Shown: piece after piece, positions 8,517 to 17,208 of the stretch
Position numbering within the stretch: position 1 is the stretch's first letter
How the letters are laid out: the number at the start of each line of letters is the position of its first letter
NCBI GenBank assembly: GCA_016709155.1
Contig: JADJEI010000013.1
Coordinates: 930,001 to 994,000 of the forward strand
DNA: 64,000 nt
Direction of reading: 5' to 3'
Origin: Ignavibacteriales bacterium
GTDB lineage: Bacteria > Bacteroidota > Ignavibacteria > Ignavibacteriales > Ignavibacteriaceae
Notes under the pieces: model-generated
Told to the model about the DNA's origin: nothing
The model's database searches: none
Seen by the model: the letters and a program-made list of their open reading frames with translations, nothing else
Program-made: the position numbers and the translations under genes

Positions 8517-9750
8517 ATGAAAAGTATAATATCAATTCTGTTTTTTCTTTCAATTTCAATTTCCAACTTTGCGGCTACTTGTATTGAATGCCACAGGCAA
8601 ATTACACCTAACATCGTAACTGACTGGCAGCTCAGCAAGCATTCTGCAAACGATGTTGATTGCTCGGTGTGTCATGGTGATCAACATACAAATGCAAATG
8701 ACTTTAAGAATGCACTTATCCCCACCCCTGAAACATGCAAGCTTTGCCACGAAACTCAGGTTGAGCAATTCAGTAAAGGTAAACATGCAATGGCTTGGGC
8801 TTCGCTTAAGGCTATGCCGACTTTCCACATGCAGCCAATGGCGATGACTGAAGGTATGAAGGGCTGCGGCGGTTGTCATAAGATCGGTTTAAAATCAGAA
8901 GAAGAAATCAAGCAGCTTAAAAGTGAAGGTTCCGGTTTTGGTCTTGCGTCCTGCGACGCCTGCCATACCCGTCACACATTTTCTGTTGTTGAGGCTAAAC
9001 AGCCGCAGGCATGTCAAACCTGCCACATGGGTTTTGACCACCCCCAATGGGAAATGTATTCAAGTTCAAAACATGGTGTTCGTAGTTCGTTAAAGCAAAT
9101 GGATCTTCTTCCTGAATCTTCTTCTGCACCCACCTGTCAAACTTGTCACATGCAAGAGGGCAATCACGAAGTCCGTACTGCCTGGGGATTTCTCGCTGTC
9201 CGTCTGCCAATGCCTGAAGATAAGCAATGGACTGAGGACCGCGTAACTATATTACAAGGGCTGGGGGTTCTCGATCCTCAAGGCAACCCCACCGGAAGGC
9301 TTGATGTTGTTAAAGCTGCTGATGTTGCTCGCCTTACTCAGGAAGCCTGGCAAACCGAGCGCGATAAGATGATCAAAACTTGCGGTAACTGTCACTCCGA
9401 GAATTTTGCAAAGGGTGAACTTGAAAAAGGCGACAACATGATCAAAGAAGCTGATCACCTGATGGCGCAGGGTATAAAAATTATTGCCGGGCTTTATCAG
9501 GATGGTATTATTCCTAAGCCTGAAGCTTATGCTTATAATTTCCCCGACTTGCTCACTTTCCATGACGCACCGACGGTTATTGAGCAAAAACTTTTTTGTG
9601 ATGTTCCTTGAGCACAGGATGAGAACTTTTCAGGGAACTTTTCACGCGAGCCCTGACTACGCTCTCTGGTACGGCTGGAGTGAAATGCAGCAGGATTTAA
9701 CTGAGATTAAAGAAATGGCTATGCAGATGAGAAAAGATTTTAAGCAGTAA
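8517..9750 (+). CDS. Octaheme c-type cytochrome of the hydroxylamine oxidoreductase (HAO) family, frameshifted near the 3' end
   Basis: The start follows a strong AAGGAGAGG. A Sec signal peptide of about 20 residues is followed by eight CxxCH haem sites: CIECH, CSVCH, CKLCH, CGGCH, CDACH, CQTCH twice, and CGNCH. This count and the C-terminal EHRMRTFQGTFHASPDY...WYGW segment match the periplasmic octaheme HAO family. In that family, forms without the cross-linking tyrosine are proposed to reduce nitrite or hydroxylamine, while bacterial HAO oxidises hydroxylamine. Direction cannot be decided here. One surplus T in the T6 run at 9592-9597 ends the first frame at 9611. Removing it joins the frames into a 410-residue protein of normal length. 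A bidirectional terminator follows. Confidence 0.85.
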
Positions 9751-9783
9751 AAGTTTTTAGCTCCCCCCTCATAGTTGATGAAT

Positions 9784-9824
9784 AAAAAAAACCTCCGGAG
9801 TTTTTAAGCTCCGGAGGTTTTTTA
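9784..9824. terminator. Rho-independent terminator, probably bidirectional
   Basis: A stem of AAACCTCCGGAG paired with CTCCGGAGGTTT around an eight-base loop, flanked by A-rich sequence on the left and T-rich on the right. It lies between the octaheme cytochrome gene and a convergent gene, so it can stop transcription from both sides. Confidence 0.9.
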
Positions 9825-9869
9825 AATAATTATTATCAACAAACAATAAATGAACCCCATTAAATATTT

Positions 9870-10481
9870 TTACGGTACTGCGATAGTTGCTACATCAGAT
9901 TCTAATCCAACTTCTACATCACCGATAACATAGACGGCTTTATACTCACGCATCTCTGCACCTGCAGCGAGGTTTTCGCGTGTGTCTATGTAAGGACTTT
10001 CGGTGTCAAAAGCTAAAAGTGTCCATTCAGTTTCACCTGCACGGCGGGTGTATATCTTCACTCCATCAGCAATACTTTTTTGAAATGAAATTCTAACATG
10101 CTGATTTGGCATAAGGAACAACTTCAATATTGGTTTCATTGTGTCTTTATCAACAAATGAATCAACACCTTCAATGCCAAGATCCTGACCGATTGCTATA
10201 GTGTAATTCGGGTTTGCCTTCATCTGCCTTCCTTGAGCTCTGATTAGGTCATTTGCAATTTTTCGTTTTGCTCTTGTATCGGCGTACAGACTTTCCATAT
10301 TTGCTTCGGCAGCAACCTGGGTGGAGTATGCAGTGCGGCAGGCACCCACCTTTGTGTTGGCTTCAGTTACCTGAGCCGGTGTGATGGCAAGCGCAACATT
10401 GTGCAGCGGCAGCTTGGTCAAATAATTTTCGTGAAATGTGTCCTGTTCATCAACAGGGCGGGGGATGAAATCCTTTTTCAT
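9870..10481 (-). CDS. Conserved hypothetical protein, helical N-terminus plus FnIII-like C-terminus
   Basis: A 203-residue protein without signal peptide. The first 110 residues look helical (AITPAQVTEANTKVGACRTA, then a long alpha segment). The rest, with PNQHVRISFQK, YTRRAGETEWTLLAFDT and REYKAVYVIGDVEVG, resembles a fibronectin-III-type beta-sandwich. I know similar hypothetical proteins from several phyla but no function. Start is supported by AAAGGACC upstream of the ATG. It converges on the octaheme gene across a shared terminator. Confidence 0.7.
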   Translation of the reverse strand: MKKDFIPRPVDEQDTFHENYLTKLPLHNVALAITPAQVTEANTKVGACRTAYSTQVAAEANMESLYADTRAKRKIANDLIRAQGRQMKANPNYTIAIGQDLGIEGVDSFVDKDTMKPILKLFLMPNQHVRISFQKSIADGVKIYTRRAGETEWTLLAFDTESPYIDTRENLAAGAEMREYKAVYVIGDVEVGLESDVATIAVP

Positions 10482-10670
10482 AAAAGGTCCTTTCTGAAAA
10501 AATTTTAAATTTGTTATTTATTAAAAGGAACCCTGCTTAATCCACGTTTATTCTCTTTTAAGCTATAAGAGTTCCAACTCAAACACCGGTTTCGGAATAC
10601 CCAACTATTGTGCCATATTGATATTTGTTCTTTATTCTAAAAAAATAAAGAAAAGCACTTGGATGTGAGT

Positions 10671-10983
10671 TGCCGACGGTTAAAAATTACATGCTGAAGA
10701 TAAAAATTACCTGCCCAACGGTGGAAAGGTTGGCGCCAACGCTATGACGGGGGGTGGCAACGCGCCCGGGTTTGTAAGCCCCGCTGTACGGTTGACGGCA
10801 ACCGTGAGACGGCGCAGACCAACCGTCGCGCAGATGCCTTCCCCGTGTGACGGGTGCCCACCGACAAGACGGCGTTGCAGGCAACCGTGACATGGGCGGC
10901 TTCCCCCGTGGGACGGTTGGTCCTCACTTTCCGACGGTTATCGCCAACCATCCAAAAGTTAGTGGCAACCGTAGCACGGTTGG
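10671..10983. repeat. Degenerate 21-bp tandem repeat array A (CAACCGT...ACGG)
   Basis: A GC-rich patch in AT-rich surroundings that resolves into about 13 tandem units, most of 20-21 bases, with consensus roughly TTGnnGGCAACCGTGnGACGG. Unit ends in ACGG fall at 10679, 10721, 10750, 10770, 10791, 10812, 10916, 10937 and 10979. Two internal dyads are perfect: ACGGTTG/CAACCGT at 10788-10805 and CAACCGT/ACGGTTG at 10966-10982. Reading frames stay open on both strands only because the unit is a multiple of three. No gene is convincing here. The stretches on either side (10482-10670 and 10984-11070) hold only an AT-rich hairpin at 10628-10652. Confidence 0.75.
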
Positions 10984-11070
10984 TAAAAAGCTTCGATTTT
11001 AGAGTATTTTCAACGGTTATTGGACATTAATTGTTGCGTGGGTGAAGGGAAATTAGGAAGCATTAAAGAA

Positions 11071-11202
11071 GTTTAACGTTTCGGGGCTTAAAGAAGTGGC
11101 GGGTTAGAAGCACGAACTGTCAACCTACCACAACTGTTTATTAGAAGCACAAATGTTTGATTAACCACTTCACCCGCCATTTCTTTTAAGCCCTTGTTAT
11201 CG
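11071..11202 (-). other. attC-like folded element downstream of the S-4TM gene
   Basis: Two 21-22 base arms, 11084-11104 and 11172-11193, are inverted copies differing by one bulge and one G-U-type mismatch. They enclose a 67-base loop with a direct repeat (TTAGAAGCAC). Read on the minus strand, the element opens with CGATAAC and closes with GTTAAAC; the latter matches the integron R' consensus GTTRRRY and the former is one base off RYYYAAC. Its 132 bases fall in the attC size range, and it lies 3' of the minus-strand genes, as an attC would. No integrase is in the window, so this is a candidate only. Confidence 0.45.
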
Positions 11203-11362
11203 GTAGCTCTTCTGTCTGTCCGAAGATGTGTCGTGTCAAGTTTGCACACACTTTGTCCGAAGCGAATTACATTAGAAGCTATGTCCGTCCAATTACGCAC
11301 AGTGCGTTGACAAAATAAATTAAAACATTGAAGAGTGTATTTTTTTTGCGTTGATTTTTTCA

Positions 11363-12227
11363 TCAGTTGTATCTTTTGTTTACTGTTTCCATATAATCTA
11401 CCACAACTGCATTCATTTTATTTCGATACCACCGAAAAAAGAAATTAGGAACTTTTGCAGCTTCTTGTCGGCTGATATAAATTTCGTCTTGTACGTCACG
11501 AAGTTCGTCTGTGCCAATATATATTTTATTGAGAATTATTTCGTCCAAATATATTGAGATAGCTTTTCGTCTATCAATTGCAGATGAGTGTCCACGAATA
11601 AGAGTAATAAAGTGAGTGTAAAATGAGAGTATAGAAAAGTAAATTAAAAAAATAGTCATGCCATTTGAGTTGTAAGAAATAAGAAATATCCAAAGCACGA
11701 TTGAATAGGAAATAAGAAATCCCGCCAACCATCTACAATAAATAATGCGTAACTCAATATCCCAACTTGTGTTTGAATGTTGCAAAACTGCTACGGAAAT
11801 ATTATGAGGAATCGTTGTTGAAATGTTTGGTGAATACCAATCTATAATTTCATTGCCTTTGTATTCAAGAGAAAATTTTGAAACTTCGAATGGTCTGGCT
11901 TCTTTAAGGTTGACTTCCATCGTAAATTAAAAGTGCAGTGTCAAACTCTTCCTTAAATATTGCTCCCTTAGAAGTATTTCCTTTGAAAGTATCTGCGAAT
12001 ATTTGAACTAAAACAGTAAGCAAAAAAGAACAACCGAATAAAGCAAGTTTTATGCTTTCGTCTTTGATAAGAACATAGGCGATAGGGTAAGCAAAAGCAA
12101 GAAAGATTAAAAAGTAAGTAACTTTTATTTCACCATTCTTTGCTTTTGTATATGCAACTGTTGATGCTTTTAGCAGCTTAATAAATTCAGGTTCGTTTTG
12201 TTTTATCAGAATTTCATTCATTTTCAT
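11363..12227 (-). CDS. S-4TM family putative pore-forming effector, one frameshift
   Basis: The N-terminal part carries NEILIKQNEPEFIKLLKAS, two transmembrane segments and EEFDTALLIY. The second part continues with WYSPNI, the LQHSNTSWDIELR segment, two more transmembrane segments and a polar tail. This order matches the SMODS-associated S-4TM family, membrane proteins proposed to form pores and kill infected cells. The halves are out of frame at about 11921-11930 (one surplus base near TTTAC on the minus strand). Joined, they give about 287 residues, the usual length. Its ATG lies 14 bases inside the end of the SIR2-STAND gene, which indicates tight coupling. Family assignment is by pattern, not search. 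Confidence 0.65.
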
Positions 12228-12830
12228 TGTTGTTTAATTTCCAATCAGGATAAATAGCTTCATTTACTATTTTCTCTGCGATTTCAAAAAGGTAATCGGG
12301 AATAGTGACTGAATTTTCCTTTTTTGTTTTTACAATTTCCTCTGCCGTTTTTTTTGCTAAAGATTTTAATGAGGGATGGCCCAGTGAAATTCTTATATGG
12401 TCGCCTTTGTGTGATTCTCCATACACTTGAAAAATCTTTTGCTCTATTTCGGTTTGCCAATTATTCATTATAGTTTTACAAATTGGCTTGAGAGTATCGG
12501 GATAAGCCTGATAAGCATTCAACAAATTGGTGATAGCCCTTCTTTCAATTGTTCTCCAATTGGCAAAGATGTATTCACTTTTGTCTTCCATAAATAATTT
12601 TGATGAAAAGGAATATCCATCAATCCATAATAGAAATCCCTGTTTAATTTAAGCTTTCTGTTTGACAAAAAATTGTTAATGATATTGCTTATAATGATTG
12701 TTACAAAATCATGAGTTGTTTCAATAGAAGAATAATATCTTAATGCAGACAAAACCGAGAATAAATATTTTCCTGAATTCCAATCAGGGTCGCTCAACCT
12801 TTTTTGAGCGGCTTTTTTTTTCCGCCTCAT
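12214..12830 (-). CDS. C-terminal part of the frameshifted SIR2-STAND protein
   Basis: Two frames are joined here by inference. The first continues from the last 34-residue repeat (AAQKRLSDPDWNSGKYLFSV) after a slip in the T9 run at 12813-12821. The second starts in the next frame after a slip at 12641-12655 and reads QGFLLWIDGYSFSSKLFMED, then DKSEYIFANWRTIERRAITN to the end. The joined tail is about 200 mostly helical residues with no recognised domain. The alternative is a separate small gene starting at the ATG at 12591. I prefer one protein because protein-like sequence continues upstream of that ATG. The end overlaps the S-4TM start. Confidence 0.5.
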
Positions 12831-13865
12831 TTTCTTTTTGATTAAAAGCGGCTACGACAATATCATGTTGAAGCGAAGTGATGTTTTGGTCGCTCAATAT
12901 TTTATGAGCGGCTTGTTGTTTTTCCGTCTCATTTCCTTTTTGATTAAAAGCGGCTACGACAATATGATGTATTAGCGAAGTAATGTTTGGGTCGCTCAAT
13001 ATTTTATGAGCGGCTTGTTGTTTTTCCGTCTCATTTTCTTTTTGATTAAAAGCGGCTACGACAATATCATGTTGAAGCGAAGTGATGTTTGGGTCGCTCA
13101 ATATTTTATGAGCGGCTTGTTGTTTTTCCGTCTCATTTTCTTTTTGATTAAAAGCGGCTACGACAATATCATGTTGAAGTGAAGTGATGTTTGGGTCGCT
13201 CAATATTTTTTGAGCGGCTTGTAGTTTTTCCGTCTCATTTCCGTTTTGATTAAAAGCGGCTACGACAATAACAGTTTGAAGCGAAGTGATGTTTGGGTCG
13301 CTCAATATATTTTGAGCGGCTTGTTGTTTTTCCGTCTCATTTCCTTTTTGATTAAAGGCGGCATTTACAATTATCCCATTGATTGAATAGATGTTTGGGT
13401 CGCTCAATATTTTTTGAGCGGCTTGTAGTTTTTCCGTCTCATTTCCTTGTTGATTAAAAGCGGCATTTACAATTATCCCATTGATTGAATAGATGTTTGG
13501 GTCGCTCAATATTTTTGAGCAGCTAATTGTTTTTCCGTCTCATTTTCTTTTTGATTAAAAGCGGCTACGACAATATCATGTTGAAGCGAAGTGATGTTTT
13601 GGTCGCTCAATATTTTATGAGCGGCTTGTTGTTTTTCCTCTTTGCCCGCTTTTTTGAAATAGTTTAACCATGCTAAATTGGGATAAACTTTCTTGTCATA
13701 GAGCTTATCTAAATATCCTACTATTTGAACGGGAGTTAAATTGATATCCTCATCAGTTAAATGATTAAGATATGACGGATATAAGTTGCCTTTTTCAAAT
13801 AATATATTTATCAACAATAGTTTCTCCTGACCATCAGCAAATATTTGATTCTGGTATTGCATCAT
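12784..13865 (-). CDS. 34-residue repeat region of the frameshifted SIR2-STAND protein
   Basis: After a short lead (about 75 residues, ILFEKGNLYPSYLNHLTDED and on), eight copies of a 34-residue repeat follow, with consensus LSDPNITSLQHDIVVAAFNQ then KENETEKQQAAHKI. Each unit looks like two helices, so this is probably a superhelical sensor of the TPR/HEAT kind that STAND proteins carry at the C-terminus. It does not match the TPR signature closely. A missing T at 13511-13515 (five instead of six) breaks the frame inside one copy. Another missing base in the A7 run at 13874-13880 separates it from the NTPase part. Confidence 0.6.
12787..13703. repeat. Eight near-identical 102-bp tandem repeats inside a coding sequence
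   Basis: GTCGCTC anchors recur at 12787, 12889, 12991, 13093, 13195, 13297, 13399, 13501 and 13602, an exact 102-base period (one step is 101 because of a deletion). The copies starting at 12991 and 13093 differ at a single base. This indicates very recent expansion or gene conversion within the putative sensor domain. Confidence 0.95.
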
Positions 13866-13870
13866 AGCAG

Positions 13871-15229
13871 CTAAAAAAATGATGAGAAATTATCATAGCT
13901 TGGTGCATAGTTGTCAATTACAATATTCAGAAATTGTTTCAATAATAAATCATCATATTTTTTTGTGACAGGGTTATAAAATTCCAGCCATCCGTCTAAA
14001 ATCACTCCGGCTAATCCTTCTTCGGCTAATTTATCGTGGTTGAATTGAACAAAATCTATTTGTTGAAGTTTTTTGTTTCTTAATGATGTATTCCTTCCTT
14101 TGTTTATATAACTTTTTACCCGTTCAAGAATAGTTGAGCGAGCATTCCAACTCGTAAAGGCGTTACTTACTTTATCATTTTCATTATAGGTATCCGCAAT
14201 TTTCAGAAATGTATCAAAGTCAATAAATATTTTGTGGTTGGTGTAAATGCAAGCCCAGTTGTGCAATGCTTTTGCCATTCCGGGATATACGGCATTTATT
14301 TTTTTCAAATCACTTTTCACAATGCTTTTAAAAGCCAAGCCGGGTTCAGAGAAATCAATTTCCATAGGGTCAAATTTTTCATTGCTCACTCGTGCAATTA
14401 CAAACAACAAGAGGAATAGACTCGTATTATAATACTCCTGCTTCTTTGTAACTTTTTCTTTGGCATCTTTCCATTCTGTGTGAAGCTCCATGATTTCAGC
14501 AATAATTTTTTCGTTTTCGGTTGATTGGAGATGAAATACATTTAATGGATCAGGTAGGTTATTAATATATTCCTTCCCCGAAGTTTCCCTGTCACCAATA
14601 ATAACTCTGATGTTGTTTATGGCTTGTGTTTTAAGTAAAAACTCTTTTGCTTTTTCCTTTAGATTATCTGTAAGACGATACCAGTCTTCAATTATTACTA
14701 AATAATTTCTAAAACGGTCCTCTTGTATTTGTATCAATCCATTATCCGTAAAGTTTTCAAACCCCCTGTCTTTTACCCAAATAAATTTAAAAGATTCGTT
14801 GCATAGTTCAACTGCCAATCGTCTAAGCAAGGTAGATTTACCACAGCCACCAAAACCATGCACTACTGCTACAACTTTGTATGTTCTTGGTTTATCAAAG
14901 CAACTAGAAGCGATTGTTTTAACTTTTCCGTAATCATTCCTTACCACATCATAATTATTTATTACACCATACCACTGGCAATTTTCGTCCTGTTTTGCAG
15001 TGTAGAAATCAGGTTTTGTAAATTGTTTTCCGTTCTTAATCCTTCTTATGAAAGTGCTGTTAATTACTTCAGCACCTTCTATATGTATGTTTTCAATTTT
15101 GTCTTTGTTGTCTTGCAGGAATTGGAGAAAAAGTTTTGTGCCTTTGATACATTCATCTTTATATAACTTAATAAAAGTGTAATCCCTATCCTTAAATTCA
15201 GCTTTCTCTGCAACATCATCATTCTTCAA
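13871..15229 (-). CDS. STAND NTPase part of a SIR2-STAND defence protein
   Basis: The nucleotide-binding core is clear: Walker A GFGGCGKSTLLRRLAVEL near residue 125 and a Walker B-like YLVIIEDWYRL near residue 180, then a conserved RVIIGDRETSG strand. STAND proteins are ATP-driven oligomerising switches; in AVAST/Avs systems they sense phage proteins and activate an N-terminal effector. Here the frame is continuous upstream with the end of the SIR2 domain if one A is restored in the A8 run (plus-strand T8 at 15326-15333). The TTG start is therefore probably artificial. After one more slip it continues into the repeat region. Total reconstructed length is about 1240 residues. Confidence 0.75.
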   Translation of the reverse strand: MKNDDVAEKAEFKDRDYTFIKLYKDECIKGTKLFLQFLQDNKDKIENIHIEGAEVINSTFIRRIKNGKQFTKPDFYTAKQDENCQWYGVINNYDVVRNDYGKVKTIASSCFDKPRTYKVVAVVHGFGGCGKSTLLRRLAVELCNESFKFIWVKDRGFENFTDNGLIQIQEDRFRNYLVIIEDWYRLTDNLKEKAKEFLLKTQAINNIRVIIGDRETSGKEYINNLPDPLNVFHLQSTENEKIIAEIMELHTEWKDAKEKVTKKQEYYNTSLFLLLFVIARVSNEKFDPMEIDFSEPGLAFKSIVKSDLKKINAVYPGMAKALHNWACIYTNHKIFIDFDTFLKIADTYNENDKVSNAFTSWNARSTILERVKSYINKGRNTSLRNKKLQQIDFVQFNHDKLAEEGLAGVILDGWLEFYNPVTKKYDDLLLKQFLNIVIDNYAPSYDNFSSFF

Positions 15230-15321
15230 ATCAAAGTGGTAGATTTTTATGTCATTTCCTTTTAATCCTTTAAAAAACTTGTCGAATACAATCTGTTCAT
15301 TAAATTGAGTGCCGAGAATAA

Positions 15322-15936
15322 TTAGTTTTTTTTGTTTGAATCAATATCCCCATAAATAACGTTATATAAAGAGTTTTGTTCTGCTCCAAGTTTAGTATAT
15401 GAAGCGGAAGTAAAAACAATATTATCCAAGGTAGTTTCTTCATTCATTAATCCGTGAAGGTGAAGAATACAATTATCATTACTATCCATTGTATACGCCG
15501 GATAATTAAAAACCGGATACTTTTTCCCTTTATGTTTTGATTGAATTGTAGTTAAAACATTATCAAAATTAAAAGTGAAAATTGAATACCAGTTCGGCAG
15601 AAAAACCGAATCAAACAACTCGAAGTTAAATGCCGTTTCATCCACTAAAAATAAATTTCTTAGCTCATTAAGCAAATTAGGATTATTAGCAATTTTGTTT
15701 TCCCATACCGATGCAGCAGCTTTATATTCTGTAACTGATTTTGTAAATTTTTCATTTGTAAATTTTATGAATTGTTCAGCCGTTGGAATTGTACTAAATT
15801 CTTTGTTTTTATTCTTGACTCCAAAACTGAAACCAGCACCGAGAACCAAACAAAAATGCCCTTCTCTTAAGTCATCAAAAAAAGAATTGTCCGGCTTGAA
15901 ATCGGCAATCAAAACAATATGGTTATCTTTGCTCAT
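15322..15936 (-). CDS. SIR2-like NADase effector domain (N-terminus of SIR2-STAND protein)
   Basis: The motifs are CLVLGAGFSFG (NAD-binding glycine loop), TIPTAEQF, FTFNFDNVL (equivalent of TxNYD with the catalytic Asn) and LHLHG (catalytic His region). This is the prokaryotic SIR2-like family that depletes NAD+ during phage infection in systems such as Thoeris, DSR and AVAST type V. Continuing in the next frame gives KLIILGTQFNEQIVFDKFF, a normal end of this Rossmann domain, leading straight into the NTPase part. The start ATG at 15936 is preferred. Domain order SIR2-STAND resembles Avs5; identity is inferred. Confidence 0.78.
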   Translation of the reverse strand: MSKDNHIVLIADFKPDNSFFDDLREGHFCLVLGAGFSFGVKNKNKEFSTIPTAEQFIKFTNEKFTKSVTEYKAAASVWENKIANNPNLLNELRNLFLVDETAFNFELFDSVFLPNWYSIFTFNFDNVLTTIQSKHKGKKYPVFNYPAYTMDSNDNCILHLHGLMNEETTLDNIVFTSASYTKLGAEQNSLYNVIYGDIDSNKKN

Positions 15937-16088
15937 ATGTGAAAAACAAAAAAATGTGCTGGGGCAAAAATTAAAAAAACTTCATTGCGGCTGTGCGATA
16001 AAGTTATCATTCCATTTGGTTTCGTATTGAAAAATGTTCGTTTCATATCATTCAGTTTTAAGTTTCACAGTCGCCAATAGGGTTGCAC

Positions 16089-16167
16089 ATAACTTGTTTA
16101 TACCAGCCATAAAGTTGCACATATACAATGGCATTGCCATTAGCTTTGCGTTATAAACGGCTGTTAT
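16089..16167. other. Nested imperfect inverted repeat (possible second attC-like boundary)
   Basis: ATAAC and GTTTATA at 16089-16102 pair with TATAAAC and GTTAT at 16152-16167. AAAG/CTTT and the hairpin AATGGCA-T-TGCCATT sit inside. The element lies just upstream of the SIR2-STAND gene. On the minus strand the end GTTATGT is one base off the integron R' consensus. Elements like this can be integron recombination sites or small MITEs. The rest of 15937-16279 shows no gene. Confidence 0.35.
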
Positions 16168-16279
16168 TATTTCTGGTACAAACATAAAAAATAATATTAT
16201 AATTCATCAAATGGTGATTTCATTTTCCGCAAACTTTCATCTCACTCATCACTTCTCTTGTCTACTCTTTGTGGAGCGA

Positions 16280-17041
16280 TTATTTTTTCCTGATGTAGAT
16301 GATTTTAATATTCTTTTTACCTGTGTCACGCTCATCAATTTCAAATCTGTTCAGGCTTTTAATTAAGGGCAGCATTTTGGGGAAGCCGTAATTTCTGGGG
16401 TCAAAGTCGGGTTTCTTTTTCAGCATCAGGTTCCCTAATTCGCCTAAAAAAGTCCAGCCATTTTCGTCGGCAAGGTCAGTTATGCTGTCGGTTAATAGAT
16501 TGATTAAATCAGAGTCAACTTTGCTCAAAGGATTATTGTCAGGTGGTGCTGCATCCTTTGATATTTTTTTATGCCTGTCTGCCGGCTGTCTTGTTGTTTT
16601 TGTTTTTAAAATTTCGAGGTAGATGAATTTATCGCAGGCGGTTATAAAAGGATTTAAGGTTTTCTTTTCTCCAATTCCAATTACTTTCATACCTGCTTCT
16701 CTAAGTCTTGTGGCAAGTCTTGTAAAATCGCTGTCGCTTGAAACAATACAAAAGCCACCCACCTTACCGGTGTATAAAATATCCATCGCATCAATTATAA
16801 GTGCGCTGTCACTTGCGTTTTTTCCTATCGAGTAGCTGTACTGCTGTATTGGAGTAATGGCATTTTCTAAAAGCACGTGTTTCCAGCCGGAAACGGATTG
16901 CTTTGTCCAATCAGCATAAATTCTTTTAAAGGTAGGTGTACCATACTTTGCAATTTCCTCAAACATTTCTTTCACGTTTGCGTAAGGCACATTGTCGGCA
17001 TCAATTAATACTGCTAATTTCAGGTCATTTTGGGTTTCCAT
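16280..17041 (-). CDS. NYN-domain nuclease with C-terminal OST-HTH/LOTUS domain
   Basis: Residues 8-145 form a NYN (PIN-like) domain: LAVLIDADNVPYANV supplies the first acidic pair, GKNASDSALIIDAMDILY the second and FCIVSSDSDFTRLA the third, all needed for metal-dependent RNA cleavage. A linker rich in Lys and Pro leads to a LOTUS/OST-HTH domain (residues about 180-250, WTFLGELGNLMLKKKPDFDP and YGFPKML), which binds RNA or G-quadruplexes in other proteins. At 253 residues it is typical of bacterial LabA/DUF88 proteins. Its target is unknown. It adjoins the defence locus but is common in ordinary genomes. Confidence 0.88.
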   Translation of the reverse strand: METQNDLKLAVLIDADNVPYANVKEMFEEIAKYGTPTFKRIYADWTKQSVSGWKHVLLENAITPIQQYSYSIGKNASDSALIIDAMDILYTGKVGGFCIVSSDSDFTRLATRLREAGMKVIGIGEKKTLNPFITACDKFIYLEILKTKTTRQPADRHKKISKDAAPPDNNPLSKVDSDLINLLTDSITDLADENGWTFLGELGNLMLKKKPDFDPRNYGFPKMLPLIKSLNRFEIDERDTGKKNIKIIYIRKK

Positions 17042-17208
17042 AATTCAGTCCAATTAATTATTTAGAGAATTAATTAAGCGCCGGAAAACAACTTAACCAG
17101 GTTGTATTCCATTTTTAATTACAACCAAAAATACTATGAAGTGGTGAAACTTGATACTGCTATGAGAAATAATCATATCAGCAGAGAAACAGTTACTCCA
17201 ATGTCTAA

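Noticed and set aside
8556..9587. Several 70-110 residue frames opposite the octaheme gene
   Set aside because: They are antisense shadows of a GC-richer cytochrome gene with no domain or start signal.
10671..10983. Small open frames on the minus strand (10687-10951) as genes
   Set aside because: They are open only because the 21-base repeat stays in phase; no start signal, no domain, Arg/Pro-rich text typical of GC-rich noncoding DNA.
11088..11363. Minus-strand 91-residue frame as a gene
   Set aside because: It covers the attC-like inverted element and shows no protein character.
12519..12830. Independent 103-residue gene
   Set aside because: Its first residues continue the 34-residue repeat, so it is a shifted segment of the SIR2-STAND protein.
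12784..13865. Direct repeats as a CRISPR array
   Set aside because: The unit is 102 bases with no short repeat/unique spacer alternation, and it is translated in frame as 34-residue repeats.
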